64,000 bases of DNA from Yamagishiella unicocca (GCA_003116995.1 BDSL01000069.1:62001-126000), one strand, 5' to 3'. Positions 13,401 to 26,843 are shown, numbered from the stretch's first letter. The notes: generated by a model from the letters alone, not told the origin. Translations and numbers: made by a program.

Positions 13401-15278
13401 TTGGGTGAGGAAAAGGCGGGAGGTCGTATGTCGACCTTCGGCGGCTAAGGGAAATCGGCGGCGGCGAGACGAAAGGAAGCGAGGACCCCGCGTGACGCAA
13501 GGAAACGTTTCGCGAAACCGGTGGGTTTTGCGCGCTAGCTGGCCGGGGAGGGTGGGCGGGGGGGTACGCGTGTTGGTCATCACACGAGGCAAAGCAACGG
13601 ATAGGAGTTAGGATACGACGAGTGCGGAACACCTATTCAAGTGCGCACGCCGGAGGACTTGGTGGGTCGGTCGGAGGACGAAACGCGACTCCCAACCCAG
13701 GTCCATCGTGCCAGTTGCAAGCTAGAGGGTGTTGTTTTGGAAGGTGTGGGTTCAGGAAGCAAACTGCGGACGGCAGTTGCAGGCAGACGGCGGCCGGACG
13801 GGACCGCGGTGGGGTGGGGTGGGGTGGGGGTTGCAAGGAAAACCCGTGTACGAAGGAAAGCCGTGCAGAACAGACGTTTCGAGATGCATGCTGGAGAACT
13901 TGGATGAGGTGGGGTGGTGTCCACGAGCGAGGGTGCTCGATGACGGGTTTGGGGCGGGGGAGAGGCGGGGGGGGGGGACCGAGGTGCCGACGTGGCAGCC
14001 CCCTGCGCAGTCGCACCCCCCACCTGGAAGTGCATCACGAGGCCCAGCCCCGGCGTGATGGTGACCCGGTCGCGCAGCAGCTCCGAAACCGCAGCAGCCA
14101 GGGGGCCGGGGTCGGGCACGTCGGTGCTGCGGGCGGGGGCGGGATGGGGGTTGGGGAGGTCGGCGCAGGGAGGGGTGATCAGGCGTGTGGGTGCTGCCCG
14201 GGAGGAGGCGAGACCGTGTGTTGGTGCTGCCCCCTGGCACTCCGGCCTCCTGCCGCCTCCTGCCGCCTCCGTGTGTTTGCGACGACGAAGGGGCAGAAGG
14301 TGGCAGGAAGCCGGAGTGCCTGGGGGCGGGGCGGGCGTGGGGGATGCGGTGCGGCAGCAGGCTGTGCGTGTGGCGCCACGGGGCCACATCCGCCGGTGAA
14401 CGCGCCGTGAATGTGGCCGAAGCGACAGCAGTAAGGGGCTACCGTTGGCCCCTGAACCCCGCAACCCGCTCACCCCCGCAACCCCTCACCCCCGAGCTCG
14501 GGGCTCTTCCCTTCCCCGTCTGCCATTTCCTCCCCCCCCCTCTCTCGCCCCTCCGCCCCCAGCAGCCTAGTCCGTCCCCAGCAGCCCACCTGGCCAGCCC
14601 AAAGGCCTGCGCCACCTTGAGCGCCACGCGCGCGTGCCGGGGCTGGCTGTAGCACGCCGCGAACAGCCGCAGCACGCGGTGGCGGTGCGGCGGCAGTAGC
14701 ACCTCCAGCGCAACCGCCCCCTCCACTTGCGGCTGCTTCGGGTCCCTCTGCTGCAGCTGCAGCTGCTGGATCAGCTCCAACAGGAGGTGGCTCATGGTGC
14801 CACTCCAGGAGTCGCGCTGCTGCTGCTGCCGGCCTGGCTTGCCTCCTGCCGCCGAGTCCGCCATATCGCCTTCAGCACCGGCGTCAGGTCCGCCACTCGG
14901 CGGCACCGCCACTGCCACTGCCACCGCCACGGCCGTCATCCCTTCGGCCGGCGCCGCGGCGACCACCGCCGCCGGCTCCGGAGCTGCGCCCTGCGACGGG
15001 GCTGCGGGCTCCATGCATCCTGCGGCCTTGCTGGTGTGGTCGTCGCCTTCGCGACCCGTGCCCAGCAGCAGCACCTCCAGGCAGCAAAGCAGGAAGTCCA
15101 GGCTGCGCTCCGGGTCAACCTGCCGGAAGAAGACTTCGTTCAGGCTCTGCTGCATGGCCTTGTAGTGCATCTGGGAGGACTGCAGGTGGAACTGCACCGC
15201 CACCAGGAAGGGCCGGGGCTCTGCAGCTTCGGCAAGAGCGACCCAGTTGGGCACCCCTGGTGGCCCATTTTCAGCCAT
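4415..15278 (-). CDS. 3'-5' exonuclease (DEDDy) / YbaK editing domain / Mut7-C RNase fusion, MUT-7/EXD3-like
   Basis: Sixteen exons, all in phase: 15278-14590, 14126-14024, 13313-13203, 12593-12513, 12174-12046, 11634-10932, 10744-10617, 10366-10268, 9947-9759, 8950-8335, 8276-7894, 7247-7163, 6880-6369, 6026-5878, 5649-5490, 5029-4415; 1583 aa. Residues 1-370 are helical, as in EXD3. The exonuclease (about 440-735) has D448/E450 (GIDVEW), D607 (GGDLSKLA) and Y697/D701 (YAAQDA), so all DEDDy residues are present. Residues about 930-1190 are a YbaK/ProX-like fold (GVPTCRVAKS, GDRRLDW, FVPGTLPPFGH, GSGLPYAVVEV). Residues about 1240-1430 are Mut7-C (MLGRLCRWLRCLGLD, FLTRD) with two CxxC pairs (RCNACN, WRCGSCG). 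MUT-7 relatives trim small RNAs; YbaK proteins clear mischarged tRNA. The intron after exon 11 uses a GC donor, and the 58-nt intron before exon 11 is very short. The C-terminus is an AER/KAER-rich charged tail. Confidence 0.85.
5298..5497 (-). repeat. Splice-donor-containing minisatellite at the end of exon 15
   Basis: Tandem GC-rich units lie mostly in the intron between exons 15 and 16. On the minus strand most units read CAGGTGGGG or CAGGCGGGG, so each offers a candidate GT or GC donor. The frame stays open throughout, giving VGGQAGEQ-type repeats if retained. I chose the first donor (5489/5488) because its phase fits exon 16. Confidence 0.7.
6935..6982 (+). repeat. Dispersed intronic repeat, copy 3 (antisense to host gene)
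   Basis: Lies in the intron 6881-7162 of the exonuclease gene. It matches the subtype at 13331 (TTTCGAGGAAGACCCGTGGA followed by an A-run and GCCGTTTAGAACAGA) and is truncated at its 3' end. Confidence 0.7.
9061..9135. repeat. 15-nt tandem repeat, 5 copies
   Basis: Perfect repetition of CACACGACTCCGCCC inside the exonuclease intron 8951-9758. It accounts for the long ORFs seen here in several frames. Confidence 0.95.
9136..9755. repeat. C-rich minisatellite with 25-, 21- and 19-nt unit variants
   Basis: Units begin CCCAACCCAGTCCCGCCCTC and differ only in their tails. The array fills most of the intron next to exon 9, the exon encoding exonuclease motif III. Unit lengths are not multiples of three, so the open frames here are not coding. 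Confidence 0.95.
12781..13050. repeat. 20-nt minisatellite, about 13.5 copies
   Basis: Near-perfect copies of CGCCACTGCACCCCCGCCCC in the exonuclease intron 12594-13202. A second, longer C-rich repeat follows at about 13085-13170. Confidence 0.97.
13331..13450 (+). repeat. Dispersed intronic repeat, copy 4 (longest visible)
   Basis: Lies in the intron 13314-14023 of the exonuclease gene, antisense to the host. It runs from GGTCGAGGAAGACCCGTGGA through the CCGTTTAGGACAGACGTTTT core and GCATGCTGGAG to TCGACCTTCGGCGGCTAAG. Confidence 0.85.
13831..13908 (+). repeat. Dispersed intronic repeat, copy 5
   Basis: Second copy in the same intron (13314-14023) and orientation as copy 4. It carries the TTGCAAGGAAAACCCGTGTA type of 5' end also seen at 1021. 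Confidence 0.85.
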
Positions 15279-15601
15279 TTGCTACTATATTGCGATATAG
15301 GAGGCTAAAAGCTGGATGGGTGCGACAATGGCGCGACGTGACGACACCTATGTGCTGCTGTGTCAAGGAACAGCCATTTCGTAGGACTTGGTTATCTTAG
15401 GAAAGGAAAGGACTATCTAGAGGCTAAATGCGATGCAACATATGCTGTATTACACCGTCAGTGGTCAGTCATTTGTGCATTGCCCTTGCACGACTGCCAA
15501 TCTCCCGCTCGCCATGCACGGCCCTATGGTGCGCGCGCGAATCTCGCGACAGCAGTGCTCGTGAATACATGCGACGCCGCACTTCAAACCGCTCTTCTAG
15601 G
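15279..15601. promoter_or_regulatory. Divergent promoter between the exonuclease fusion and the 2H-like gene
   Basis: Only 323 nt separate the two start codons, which face away from each other, so both 5' UTRs and promoters must fit here. The part next to the exonuclease ATG is AT-rich (TATATTGCGATATAG). No further motif was recognised. Confidence 0.7.
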
Positions 15602-18600
15602 ATGGTGAACGTCGCTACGGGCCTGCTCGCCACAGCTGCAACGGTCAGCGCCCTGCTGGTGGCGAGGTGCGAGGACACAGGATTGCTGCTATCCTTTTTC
15701 CTGAGTCCATGTTGATACGAGCGCGGTTGCATACGTGTGGCCCCGGCCAGCAGTCGTTGAGTCGTTGATTGATTGAATTACACCTAAATCCGCCCATTCT
15801 GCGCGGACTGCGCGCAGCACCTGGTACCTCCGCCATTCCAGCCGCCAGAAGCCGGTGGTGGCCTCCAGAGAGGAGCCTCACAACGATGAGGCCATCGGGG
15901 CCGTGGTCATCGCGGACGCGGGCCCCGTGTCGCAGGTGCGCCGCGAGCACGCGACCCGTCCCAGTCGGCCCCTCCAACCTCACCCAGCAGTTCCTCCCCA
16001 AAACCACCCCGCGCTCGCGGTTCCGTCTGACTCCCACCCGCCCCCGGCATGAACCCATACCCAACCCTCACAACCATACAGGACGCCAAGGACTTAGCGG
16101 CCCTGTACGGCAGGATGGCCGACGAGTTTGCTGCCAAAGGTAAGCGTGGGCCTGGCCGCGTGACGGATCGCCGGCGCGGGTGGGACGTGGGACGTCTACT
16201 GCGACCGCTCCTGGGGGTCGCCGCCACAGCACGCGGACACATCCAGGCCGGTGCCGGCCTGCCGTCTCCAACTCCTCCTCCATCCCGCTCAGGCCCACCT
16301 TTCCTCCAGCCCCGAGCTCCGGCCTACACTACTCGCTCCATCTCCAGGCCTTGAACTCTTGCCGTACCCGCGGCCCTGTTGCCGTACCGCGCAGACCTCA
16401 ACTTCCAAGCCATAGAGCCCCTGCGGTCTTGGTTCCACGGGGTGGAGGACAGCGACGAAACCCCCTGGCCCAAAAAGTATACCGAGATGGAGCCGCCGCT
16501 GCAGTTCGGCGCCATCCGGCTGCTCGTCATTCCACTGGACGATTCGCCCGTCGTACTGCGCATCGCCGCCAGCGTGACCACGGACGTGATGCGGCTCCTG
16601 CCGCAGGGGACCAAGGTGGGGGCTGCCGGGCAGGAAGGGGGATGCGGGGCTAGGGCCCCGGGGCCTGCCGGGATGAGGGGCCAGGGCCCGAAGGCGCCCC
16701 CCCCCGACTGGTAAGGCCCGCAGCGGGATGCCCGGAAACCAGCGACCCCGCCGCATTAGCGACTCGCAGTTTACAACTCCACCAACCACCGCCGTGCACC
16801 CCGGCCTTTCCGCCCCGTGTCTTGTCCCCGCCCGCAGGTCTTCGCCAACGCCCGAGGCAACTACCACTGCACCGTGTTCCACACTTCGCAGCCGACCGAC
16901 CCGCGCCCCAACCCCTGCGAGCCCGACGGCGCCACGGACCTCTCCCTGGAGCCGTCCAAGCGCCGGGTGCCAACGGCCTCCGAGTGGGCGCGCGAGATGG
17001 AGACTGTACGGCAGCTGGTAGCAGCCACGCAAGTGCCCGAGCTGCGGGTACGTTGTTGCCGGCGGCCCTTGGGGGCGGATTGGGGCGATGCGGGTTGGGC
17101 GTGGGATTTGCTGTGCGCGTGCCTCGCCGCTCGTTGACCATAAGGGTTTTCGCCCGACTCTATGTACGACCGAACACGCGTGCTTCTTGGTAGCTTGCTT
17201 GGCTGCCACCATTCAAGCAATTTCCTGTCATTTTGTTGCGTTTGGGTTTAACATGGCACTCCATGTGAGGGTCACTTCGCATTTTGGGGCGGAATCGGGG
17301 GGAGTTTCGGATTAAATTCACTCACTGCGGCGACACTCACTGCGGCGACACACTGTGGGGCCGTCCAAACGCAACTTGGCCCGAATTTGCGCAACACGGG
17401 TTTTATTCGCAGAGATTTTACGCACTCCAACGAGGAGTGAATTCGCACGCTAAGGGGTCAAATTGTGCGGGATTGGCGCAACATGGTTTTCGCGGGTGGC
17501 GAATTCGCGCAGTTATCGTGCATGGGGTGCATTTGCGCAGAATTCGCGTAACGGAAGTTAGGGTGCAGTATTCTCGTATCAAGGGGTGAAATGACGCAAT
17601 TTGGGAGGAAGTTGTGCATGATGCACGCGATGTTTTCTGAAGGGTGCACATAGGGGTGGGAATCACGCAATCTAGGGTTAATGTTCCTTAAGTAGGGCCA
17701 TTTACACGCATTTGGGTATGCCGCCACCCCCGGTTTTTACTTTCTGAATCGCCTTCATTTTAGTGTCAACGCCGAAACGCGCACATGCTGCTCGCACGTA
17801 GCTACCCACGATGCCGGGACGCCAGGCTCAGGTTGCATGTACGACGCATTCGCCTCTCCTGAGAGATCTTCCCCGAACACGGCCCGAAAGAACCATCCTG
17901 TAAACCCGGACCGACCGCTCCGCAGCTCGAGAGGGTGGTCCAGGCGTCCACTGGGGTGCTCCTGCTGACGTGGACTGAGGTGGGCGACGGCGCCGTCATC
18001 TCGGACCTCCGCCGCCGCCTGCGCGAGGCCTTCCCCGGCGCCTCCACGAAGCAGGTGCGTGAGGGTTCGAGCCGGGGCCTGACACAGCACGTGCGGAGCG
18101 CCACGGCTGCGTCAGGTCCAGCGGTCTCCAAAAAACATGGATATGCGACAAGGCGGCCTGCACCACATCAGGAGGCGCTGGGCGCCGATACGGCAACTAC
18201 CCGCATCCAGACCCCGGGCTCCCATTGCTGCCACCAACACGACCCAGTGTTTGCATTGTCTTAGCTTTGGAACCGCAATACCGGTCATTACGGCCTCCTG
18301 CCGTAATGAGGTGCAGACCGCACTGCGCGTTGTTTCTCCAGCAGCTGGCCTGCCGCCCAGGTCCAGCACATCCGGGCGGCGGCAAGCACGGGCTCACGCC
18401 ACCGAACCCTGCGCTGCCCTCGCCTCCCGATCCGCGCGCCGCATTACCCGCGCTGTCTACTCTCCCGCGCACGATTCTGGCAAGGCCGTTCGAAGCTCCT
18501 CACCCTTGCTAGCCACACACCCCTCTGCATTCTGCCTGTGTCCATTCCACACGTCCCCTGTTCGTCCATTCACACGTCCCGCGCGCGATCCACCCACGCG

Positions 18601-18859
18601 GCTGCCCCGCTTTCCCTTCCCGGTCCAGGCCACCATCATCCACTCCTCGCTGCTACGCATCGTGAGCTCCTCGCCGCTGGGGCGGGAGGCGGTGGACGCC
18701 ATTTCGGAGGCGTGCACGCGCTGGACCAACAAGCTGCGGGGGACGCGCTACCGGCCCAAGACGCTGTGGTTCATTCGGGAAACGGAATTCTCCACCATCG
18801 TGGGTGACCGGGAGGTGCTGACGCTTGGGGACGCCGGCGCGCCGCCACGGCACTGGTAG
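15602..18859 (+). CDS. Conserved-looking algal protein with two HxT/S motifs, possible 2H phosphoesterase
   Basis: Exons 15602-15666, 15842-15935, 16082-16139, 16395-16615, 16838-17047, 17926-18054, 18629-18859, all in phase; 335 aa. The N-terminus (residues 1-21, MVNVATGLLATAATVSALLV) is a hydrophobic stretch that could be a signal peptide or membrane anchor. Residue H156 starts HCT in a YHCTVFH strand and H264 starts HSS in IIHSSLLRIV. Between them lie a hydrophobic strand (TGVLLLTW) and a helix (LRRRLREAFPGA). Paired HxT/S motifs in this setting are the hallmark of the 2H phosphoesterase superfamily (cyclic phosphodiesterases and RNA-end enzymes). That assignment is inference; I do not recognise a named family. 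Nearly all of intron 6 (17048-17925) is an unusual AT-richer insert. Confidence 0.75.
17200..17760. repeat. AT-richer intronic insert with recurring GAATTCGCGCA/GCGCAA words
   Basis: This part of the 878-nt intron 6 is less GC-rich than its surroundings. It contains an exact 15-nt tandem pair (17321-17350) and several loose copies of words such as GAATTCGCGCAG, TTTGCGCAGAATTCGCG and GACGCAATTT. I cannot assign it to a known element and found no terminal repeats. Confidence 0.45.
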
Positions 18860-20359
18860 ATGGCTGCACTGTTGTCATGCGGTGTTGGCGGTGCGTTGCC
18901 AACGTGACAGCTTCAACATGATGAGCTGCGGCCTGTGATCGGCTGTTGCGAGCTGGTGTGTACGGGAGCACGGTGAGGGCAGCACTGCAGCAGGGGGAAA
19001 GGGGGCGACGGAGGGTCGTGCACGGAATTTCGTCGGGCGCGCATCGAGGGACGCGAGGAGGCGGGACGGGGAGAGCATGTCCCCGGTGCGTTTCGTTATT
19101 ATCGTACGAAGTGAATTGTCGTACGGGCTGAGTCGCTCGCTTAAGATGTGACGAGTTTCGTACACGCGCCACGGCAGCCGGCACAGATGAAAGCCCAAGG
19201 TCGAGGCGAAAGCGCGGGCGAAGTGGGAGCGAAGATGGCGCTCAGTAAGCGATGCGCTGCGCTTGCGATGGCAGGGGTTTCGTATTAAGGCGGCTGTCGC
19301 CTGGAGAGGGCGGGCGCTTGGCAGGCGTGTTCAGGCAGCACACACAAAAATGTAACAGGTGCTACTCTCACAACGTATACCACTCCGTCGAGAACTTCGG
19401 CCCGCTACACCAGGTATGTTGTGCATGAAGCTAAGGACTCCAATGAAACGGTTGGAGCGGCTGTCAGCGACGTTATCATGGTATCTCCTTGGGGATTTTT
19501 GGCCCTAGTTCGAATCTCCCCGCGACATGGTAAGTGGCCAGTCGCTGGTCTACGCAAGACGACCAAGTGCACCAGGAAGACCAGGCCAGTAGCGAAAACT
19601 GCAACAAGAGGCCCGAGGACCACGTGCGGGTTGGTCACCTGTAACGTCCGTGTCACGAAACGCTTACAGATGCAATCTACATCACAAAGGAACACAACAT
19701 TTCTTCGTTTCCAAGCAGATGGCCTTCAGATTGGGCAAAGCCCGAGACGCAAATAGTACCACTATGCGTGACCTACCATAACCCGCATTGCGCTTCCAAA
19801 TAATTGTAACCCGCCGTCCAGTTCACCACTCCCACATGGGTCAAGTAGCGATTGCCAATCGGTAAGAAGTCAAGTAGTGCAGACATTTGGTGATCGCCCC
19901 CAATTCAAGGCGATGAAGAGTCCAAACAACGTCGCTCACGTCCCTCCACAAGCTTTTCCTACAGGATGAGTGTAGACCGCGCGAAGGAATCGACGTTCCT
20001 ATTGCATATCTACTGTACTGTTCGCTATTCTGCACGGCCCATTTGTACATGCCCATAAGTAACACGAGATGGAGCCTAACGTGCTTCCTGGATGCTCCTA
20101 GCGGGCACCTGCACACCACGATTGTGAAATCCCCCGCGCATCTGTATTTCAGTATCATCAGAAAAATAACCGAACTGCAGTACGGTTGGAGAAGCTGCTG
20201 CCTCTATCCAGACACACCTTCACATCCAGACACATCTGGAGAAGCTGCTGCCTCTATCCAGATCAAGGGGGAGGGATGTCCGGTAACAACCGTACAGGCC
20301 CCTGCCCGCCCAACCAGCCGCCCAACCAGCCGCGTCCAGGAAAGTCAATCCGCAAGGAA
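18860..20359. other. Convergent 3' intergenic region
   Basis: Holds the 3' UTRs of the 2H-like gene (+) and the UDP-glucose dehydratase (-). A minus-strand TGTAA (TTACA on plus at 19664-19668) could end the latter. A 25-nt direct repeat (20188-20212 and 20238-20262) lies close to the dehydratase stop. The small ORFs here show no family features. Confidence 0.6.
19351..19355 (+). terminator. Putative polyadenylation signal TGTAA of the 2H-like gene
   Basis: TGTAA, 491 nt after the stop at 18859, preceded by CACACAAAAA. Confidence 0.45.
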
Positions 20360-22950
<2,591 letters not shown>

Positions 22951-24242
22951 AGTTCCCGACAGTTTGCCGATACAAGATGAAGGAGCTTGACTGTAATGTC
23001 AACAAGGCATGAAATATGTCACTTGACGCGCACATAATACGTTACGGTGCGACTTCGTCGTTTGGGTGACCATGCCTGTCTGCCGTACGGTGCCGGTGCC
23101 ATCGGCCCATCGCGCATGGCGCATGCGTTCTTTGCTAGTGGCAATTCTATGGCCAAACAATTACTAGGTATTTGATATTCGAACGCTTCCGTTTCTTGCG
23201 TGTGGATTTAGGACTTCTCTAAGCGACGTATGGTTTACACGCGACAGGCTGGGCTACCTGAGAACATGCGTAGATGCGACTTGAAACATGTGACACATAC
23301 GTTTCATCCTCCAAGGTCCAGACGTCACTCACTGCGCTGGGTCGCCTTGAGACTATTCATACCGGTATGCCCCGTTTGGGCCGAGAGTCGCAAACGTGCA
23401 TTAGCGTCGACAATATGTGCGGTTTTACAACCCGAAACCTGTGTGCGCCGGCGATGCGTCCTCACCTGAGGCGTCCCTTGTGTGAATTTACCCCTGGTTT
23501 GTAAGGCACAGGTCCAGCGAGTGCCAAGGTTTGTGTCCTTCGACGGCATCCTAACACCACTAGTTTTGATACTCGTGCAGAAAGGCTAACTCGTGTTGGT
23601 ATATGGGGTGTGCATCTGTTTGGGCCCCTGGAGGCGAGGGCTAATGGCCGTTGGCTCTTCTTCTCCACCCTAAACTGGGCAACGGAAAGCCCAGGCGCAA
23701 GGGGTGTGGGAGGCGGGGGAAAGGGGGAGAGAGCGCGATGGCTGATGGCGCGGCAGCGGTTCTCGTTCTGACAACCTAGACGCTTTGATGCGCGTGCCCA
23801 GCAGCGAGTGCAGCAAGTTGGACCAACCCAGGCAACGCACGCCCCACCACCTCCCGATGCTGCTCCCACCTGTGCCCAGTCTCCGCAACCGTCTGGGCTG
23901 CATCGCCCCTTTGCCCTCGCCACAAGGATCACGGGGGAGCGCACCTCGGCGCACCTCAGATCCAACTAATCCAGTGGTATCTTAAGTCACCAAGATAGGG
24001 TCAACACGAATGGATACCGGTACAAGGCGGGCCAGGAAGGCCTACAATAAACTGCTGCATCGTGTAAATACGGCCCATACATGCTAGCGTTTGGACGCCG
24101 TGTGAAGCGAGAAGGGCCTTGGGGAGCACACCAAGAGCACTTCAAGAGTCTTCAAGCATTTCCGAGGGGTGACAGGGCAGTTGCGCCAGCCACAGGATAA
24201 CCCACGCCGGTCTCCTGTACGTTTGACTTATGATTGATCCTA
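22951..24242. other. Divergent intergenic region
   Basis: About 1.3 kb between the dehydratase start (-) and the next plus-strand gene. Composition is mixed, GC-rich from about 23650 to 23960. A minus-strand open stretch at 23462-23965 has no recognisable domain and looks like chance. Confidence 0.5.
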
Positions 24243-26843
24243 ATGTGGATGTTCCAGTGCCCCAAAACCCGGGCGAATCCAGTACAAGGAGAGGGGCCCA
24301 TGTCCGTGGCCTCACCATACGAGAGCCGGGGCTATTGGCCTAGACCAGAGCTGGAGCCGCATGGTAATCTCACAGGTTTGCGTGTAAGTGTGCATGCCGA
24401 GCTCCAACACCCTAATGAAGTGGGGAGACCGGGGTGCGTGCTGGGGTAGGTAAGCACGCTCTTTGCGCTGCTTCATGGCCGCTTCATGTCAAACAATTAA
24501 CCTCTCCATACCTACGATTCGCTGATATCAAAATGTTAATTTCATAGATTCATACTGTCATTAGCTGCATGTACGACTTTAGAGTCGTACTCGAAATCAG
24601 TAATGGCCGGCAGCGGCAACGTCCAATACCCTTGACGCTTCCACTGAGTTGCAGAGAATGGCAGCGGAGCGGCTCACCGCATTTGTCCTGAGCAGAGACC
24701 GTTCCTTTGAAGGCGCGTACAATTGTAACTCTAAATCGCGCTGCACAGCATAGCTATGCCTGATGGAGTGGAACTTCAATGCAGTTAATGAACAGATAGA
24801 ATCTTCTGAATAGCCGGCTTGATGTCGGCTGAAGTTGACCGAGCCGAGAATGAGCCGAGGAGACCCACAAGCGTTGCCCGGCCAGCCCCTGCCTGGCTAT
24901 CATCAGGTCGTCAAGTACCGGCACAGGTGCGCATTTGCGAGGCTGTCTCTGAACGACGGTATGCTCGTTCCTAGCCGGACATGCCTCCTTTGTGGTGGCC
25001 CCTCCCCGCCCTATCCACAACCTTGCAGGGCAAGAATACTGGGACACCCAATAAACCCTTGACACCAAGACTTTACCGCAATAGAGTCTACACCCCACAA
25101 GCGATCAAGCTACGGGCCACCCTCAACCCCGTCCTCGGTCAAACCCTGCACGCATCGTCGGGAACCCCGCAGCCGGCCAGCGCCAGCGATGGCGCGCGGC
25201 TGCAGGCTGCAAAGGGCACTCCAGAGAGGGGCACTCCAGAGAAGTTGCGTCTCGTAAGGCCCAATTTAATGGTGCAGGTGCGGCGACGGTGTGCGCGGGC
25301 ACTATGCATAAACCCCAAAGTGCAGCAAGTGCCCCATCGGTCTCCAGGCGAGCTGTGAGAGCCCAGCTTCGAAGCGCCTCCGTTGACCACGCTTCGGGGA
25401 CTGAGGAGCGGCAATTGGTGTGATACGCATGCTGCGCGCGGCGGAAGGCTCTGGGGGTTATGTTAAGGACGTTGGCATCCTTCCACGCTAGTGAGGAGAG
25501 GTGAAGGGGTGGGATTCGGCATCGGCTGCACGCTGCCGCATCGACCTAGCATGCTTCGACTGGTGAAGTGAAGTATATCCAGCAGGACAAGGCCAAGCCA
25601 GGTCGAATGGACAGCAGCCTGGCTGCGCACAGTGGGGCGGGCACACAGTGGGGTGGGCATCATGGTTCGACCACTGCCATGGCGAGGTATACCGGCCGTG
25701 CCTCAGGGTCCGCCGCCCTTTCTGACCTCTCGGGACGTTCAGGTGGAGGAGCCGGCTAGGCTGGAGGTGCGGGGCTCTGCTCCCCGCGATCAGTCCCAAA
25801 AGACACTTGGGGCGGTCACGAGGCCGGCGCTGACATCGAGCTGGGCAGGCAACCAGATGCTCTACGTGGCCGGACCCACCATCATGCCGCTGTTCCCAAA
25901 GCTGCAGGTGCGCAAATGGGTCGGCATAATCGTACGTGGGATATGGGATGTGCCCGGCACCGGGCATCAGTGAGACGGCTGGCCTGATGGCGCAAGGAAA
26001 GGACCCCGTCTCCAGGGAGCGCGTTGGCAGGGGATGGTGAACAGCTGGGATCGTGTCGTGTGTGTGCTTGCGAGAGAGGGATGAGGGATTGCGCAGGGCT
26101 GAAACCGAAGGCCAACGTCTGGTGATTCGGCGGATGCAAGTAGTTTGGTTTCTGCAGGCTTGTGCTGCACCTGTCTTTGGCGAGCCGCCCCTGGTATGCC
26201 AAATTCTAGTAAAAACCGTCGCATGAACGGCCTGGCCGCGTTGCGGCCGATCGAACCCCACGCACTCCACCGCGTGTGAAAGTGAAAGTTCCTGCAAGAG
26301 TTCCTGCACCCACTCTCCCGGTCCCTCCGGCCCCGAGCGCAGGTCACCAAGCTGCTGGGCCCCTTGTCACCAGGCGGCAGTCAGCACTCAGCTGCTGGTG
26401 GCAGCAGCTGGCAGGGCCTCAGCCCCGTCGCCATCGCTCCCCGGTCCGCAGCAGCTCCTCTGAATGGCGGGGCTATGGCCACCGCACGGGCACCGACATG
26501 CACCGGGCAACCTAGTGCACGTCTCCCTTTGCAGAGATCCTCCGGCAGCGATGGGCGCGACAGCTGGCAGTCTGCAACGGGCGAGGCGCCGGCCGGAAAC
26601 GGGCAACCTGCCGGCCGCTTTTCCTTGCGGAGATCCTCCGGCAGTGATGGGCGCGACAGCTGGCAGCCTACAATCGGCGAGGCGACGGACGGCGGCAGCA
26701 ACACGGGCGAGCCGGAGGGGCGAGCTGCGGTAGCGGCGCCTGGTGGGTCCGACACGGGCTGGGTTGGGGCGAAATTCCTTGCCCGGTGGGAGAAGGTGGT
26801 CGGCGCGGAGTCCTCGGCGGCGGGGGCCATCCCGCCACGGTAG
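24243..26843 (+). CDS. Unrecognised low-complexity protein (predicted, five exons)
   Basis: Proposed exons 24243-24375, 24835-24926, 25029-25277, 25743-25907, 26343-26843 keep one frame through four introns and give 379 aa; an in-frame TGA at 24231 precedes the ATG. I recognise no domain. The first exon encodes PYESRGYWPRPELEPHG, exon 3 is basic (TPRLYRNRVY), exon 4 has a hydrophobic MLYVAGPTIMPLF segment, and exon 5 is Ser/Gly/Ala-rich. Exon 5 contains a 96-nt in-frame tandem duplication starting near 26529 and 26625 (SSGSDGRDSWQ in each copy). It ends 301 nt before the start of the NLR-like gene on the same strand. The first two exons are the least certain; a spurious model cannot be excluded. 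Confidence 0.45.
26529..26694 (+). repeat. In-frame 96-nt tandem duplication
   Basis: Copies start TTGCAGAGATCCTCCGGCAG and TTGCGGAGATCCTCCGGCAG 96 nt apart and agree over about 70 nt. The second differs by scattered single bases, mostly without breaking the repeated protein motif. Confidence 0.8.

Noticed and set aside
12040..13592. Long Pro/Ala and Gly-rich ORFs
   Set aside because: Artefact of the 20-nt minisatellite; the supported exons are 12046-12174, 12513-12593 and 13203-13313.
19440..19530. tRNA-like GTTCGAATC loop
   Set aside because: Flanking bases do not pair as a T-stem and no acceptor or anticodon stem could be folded.
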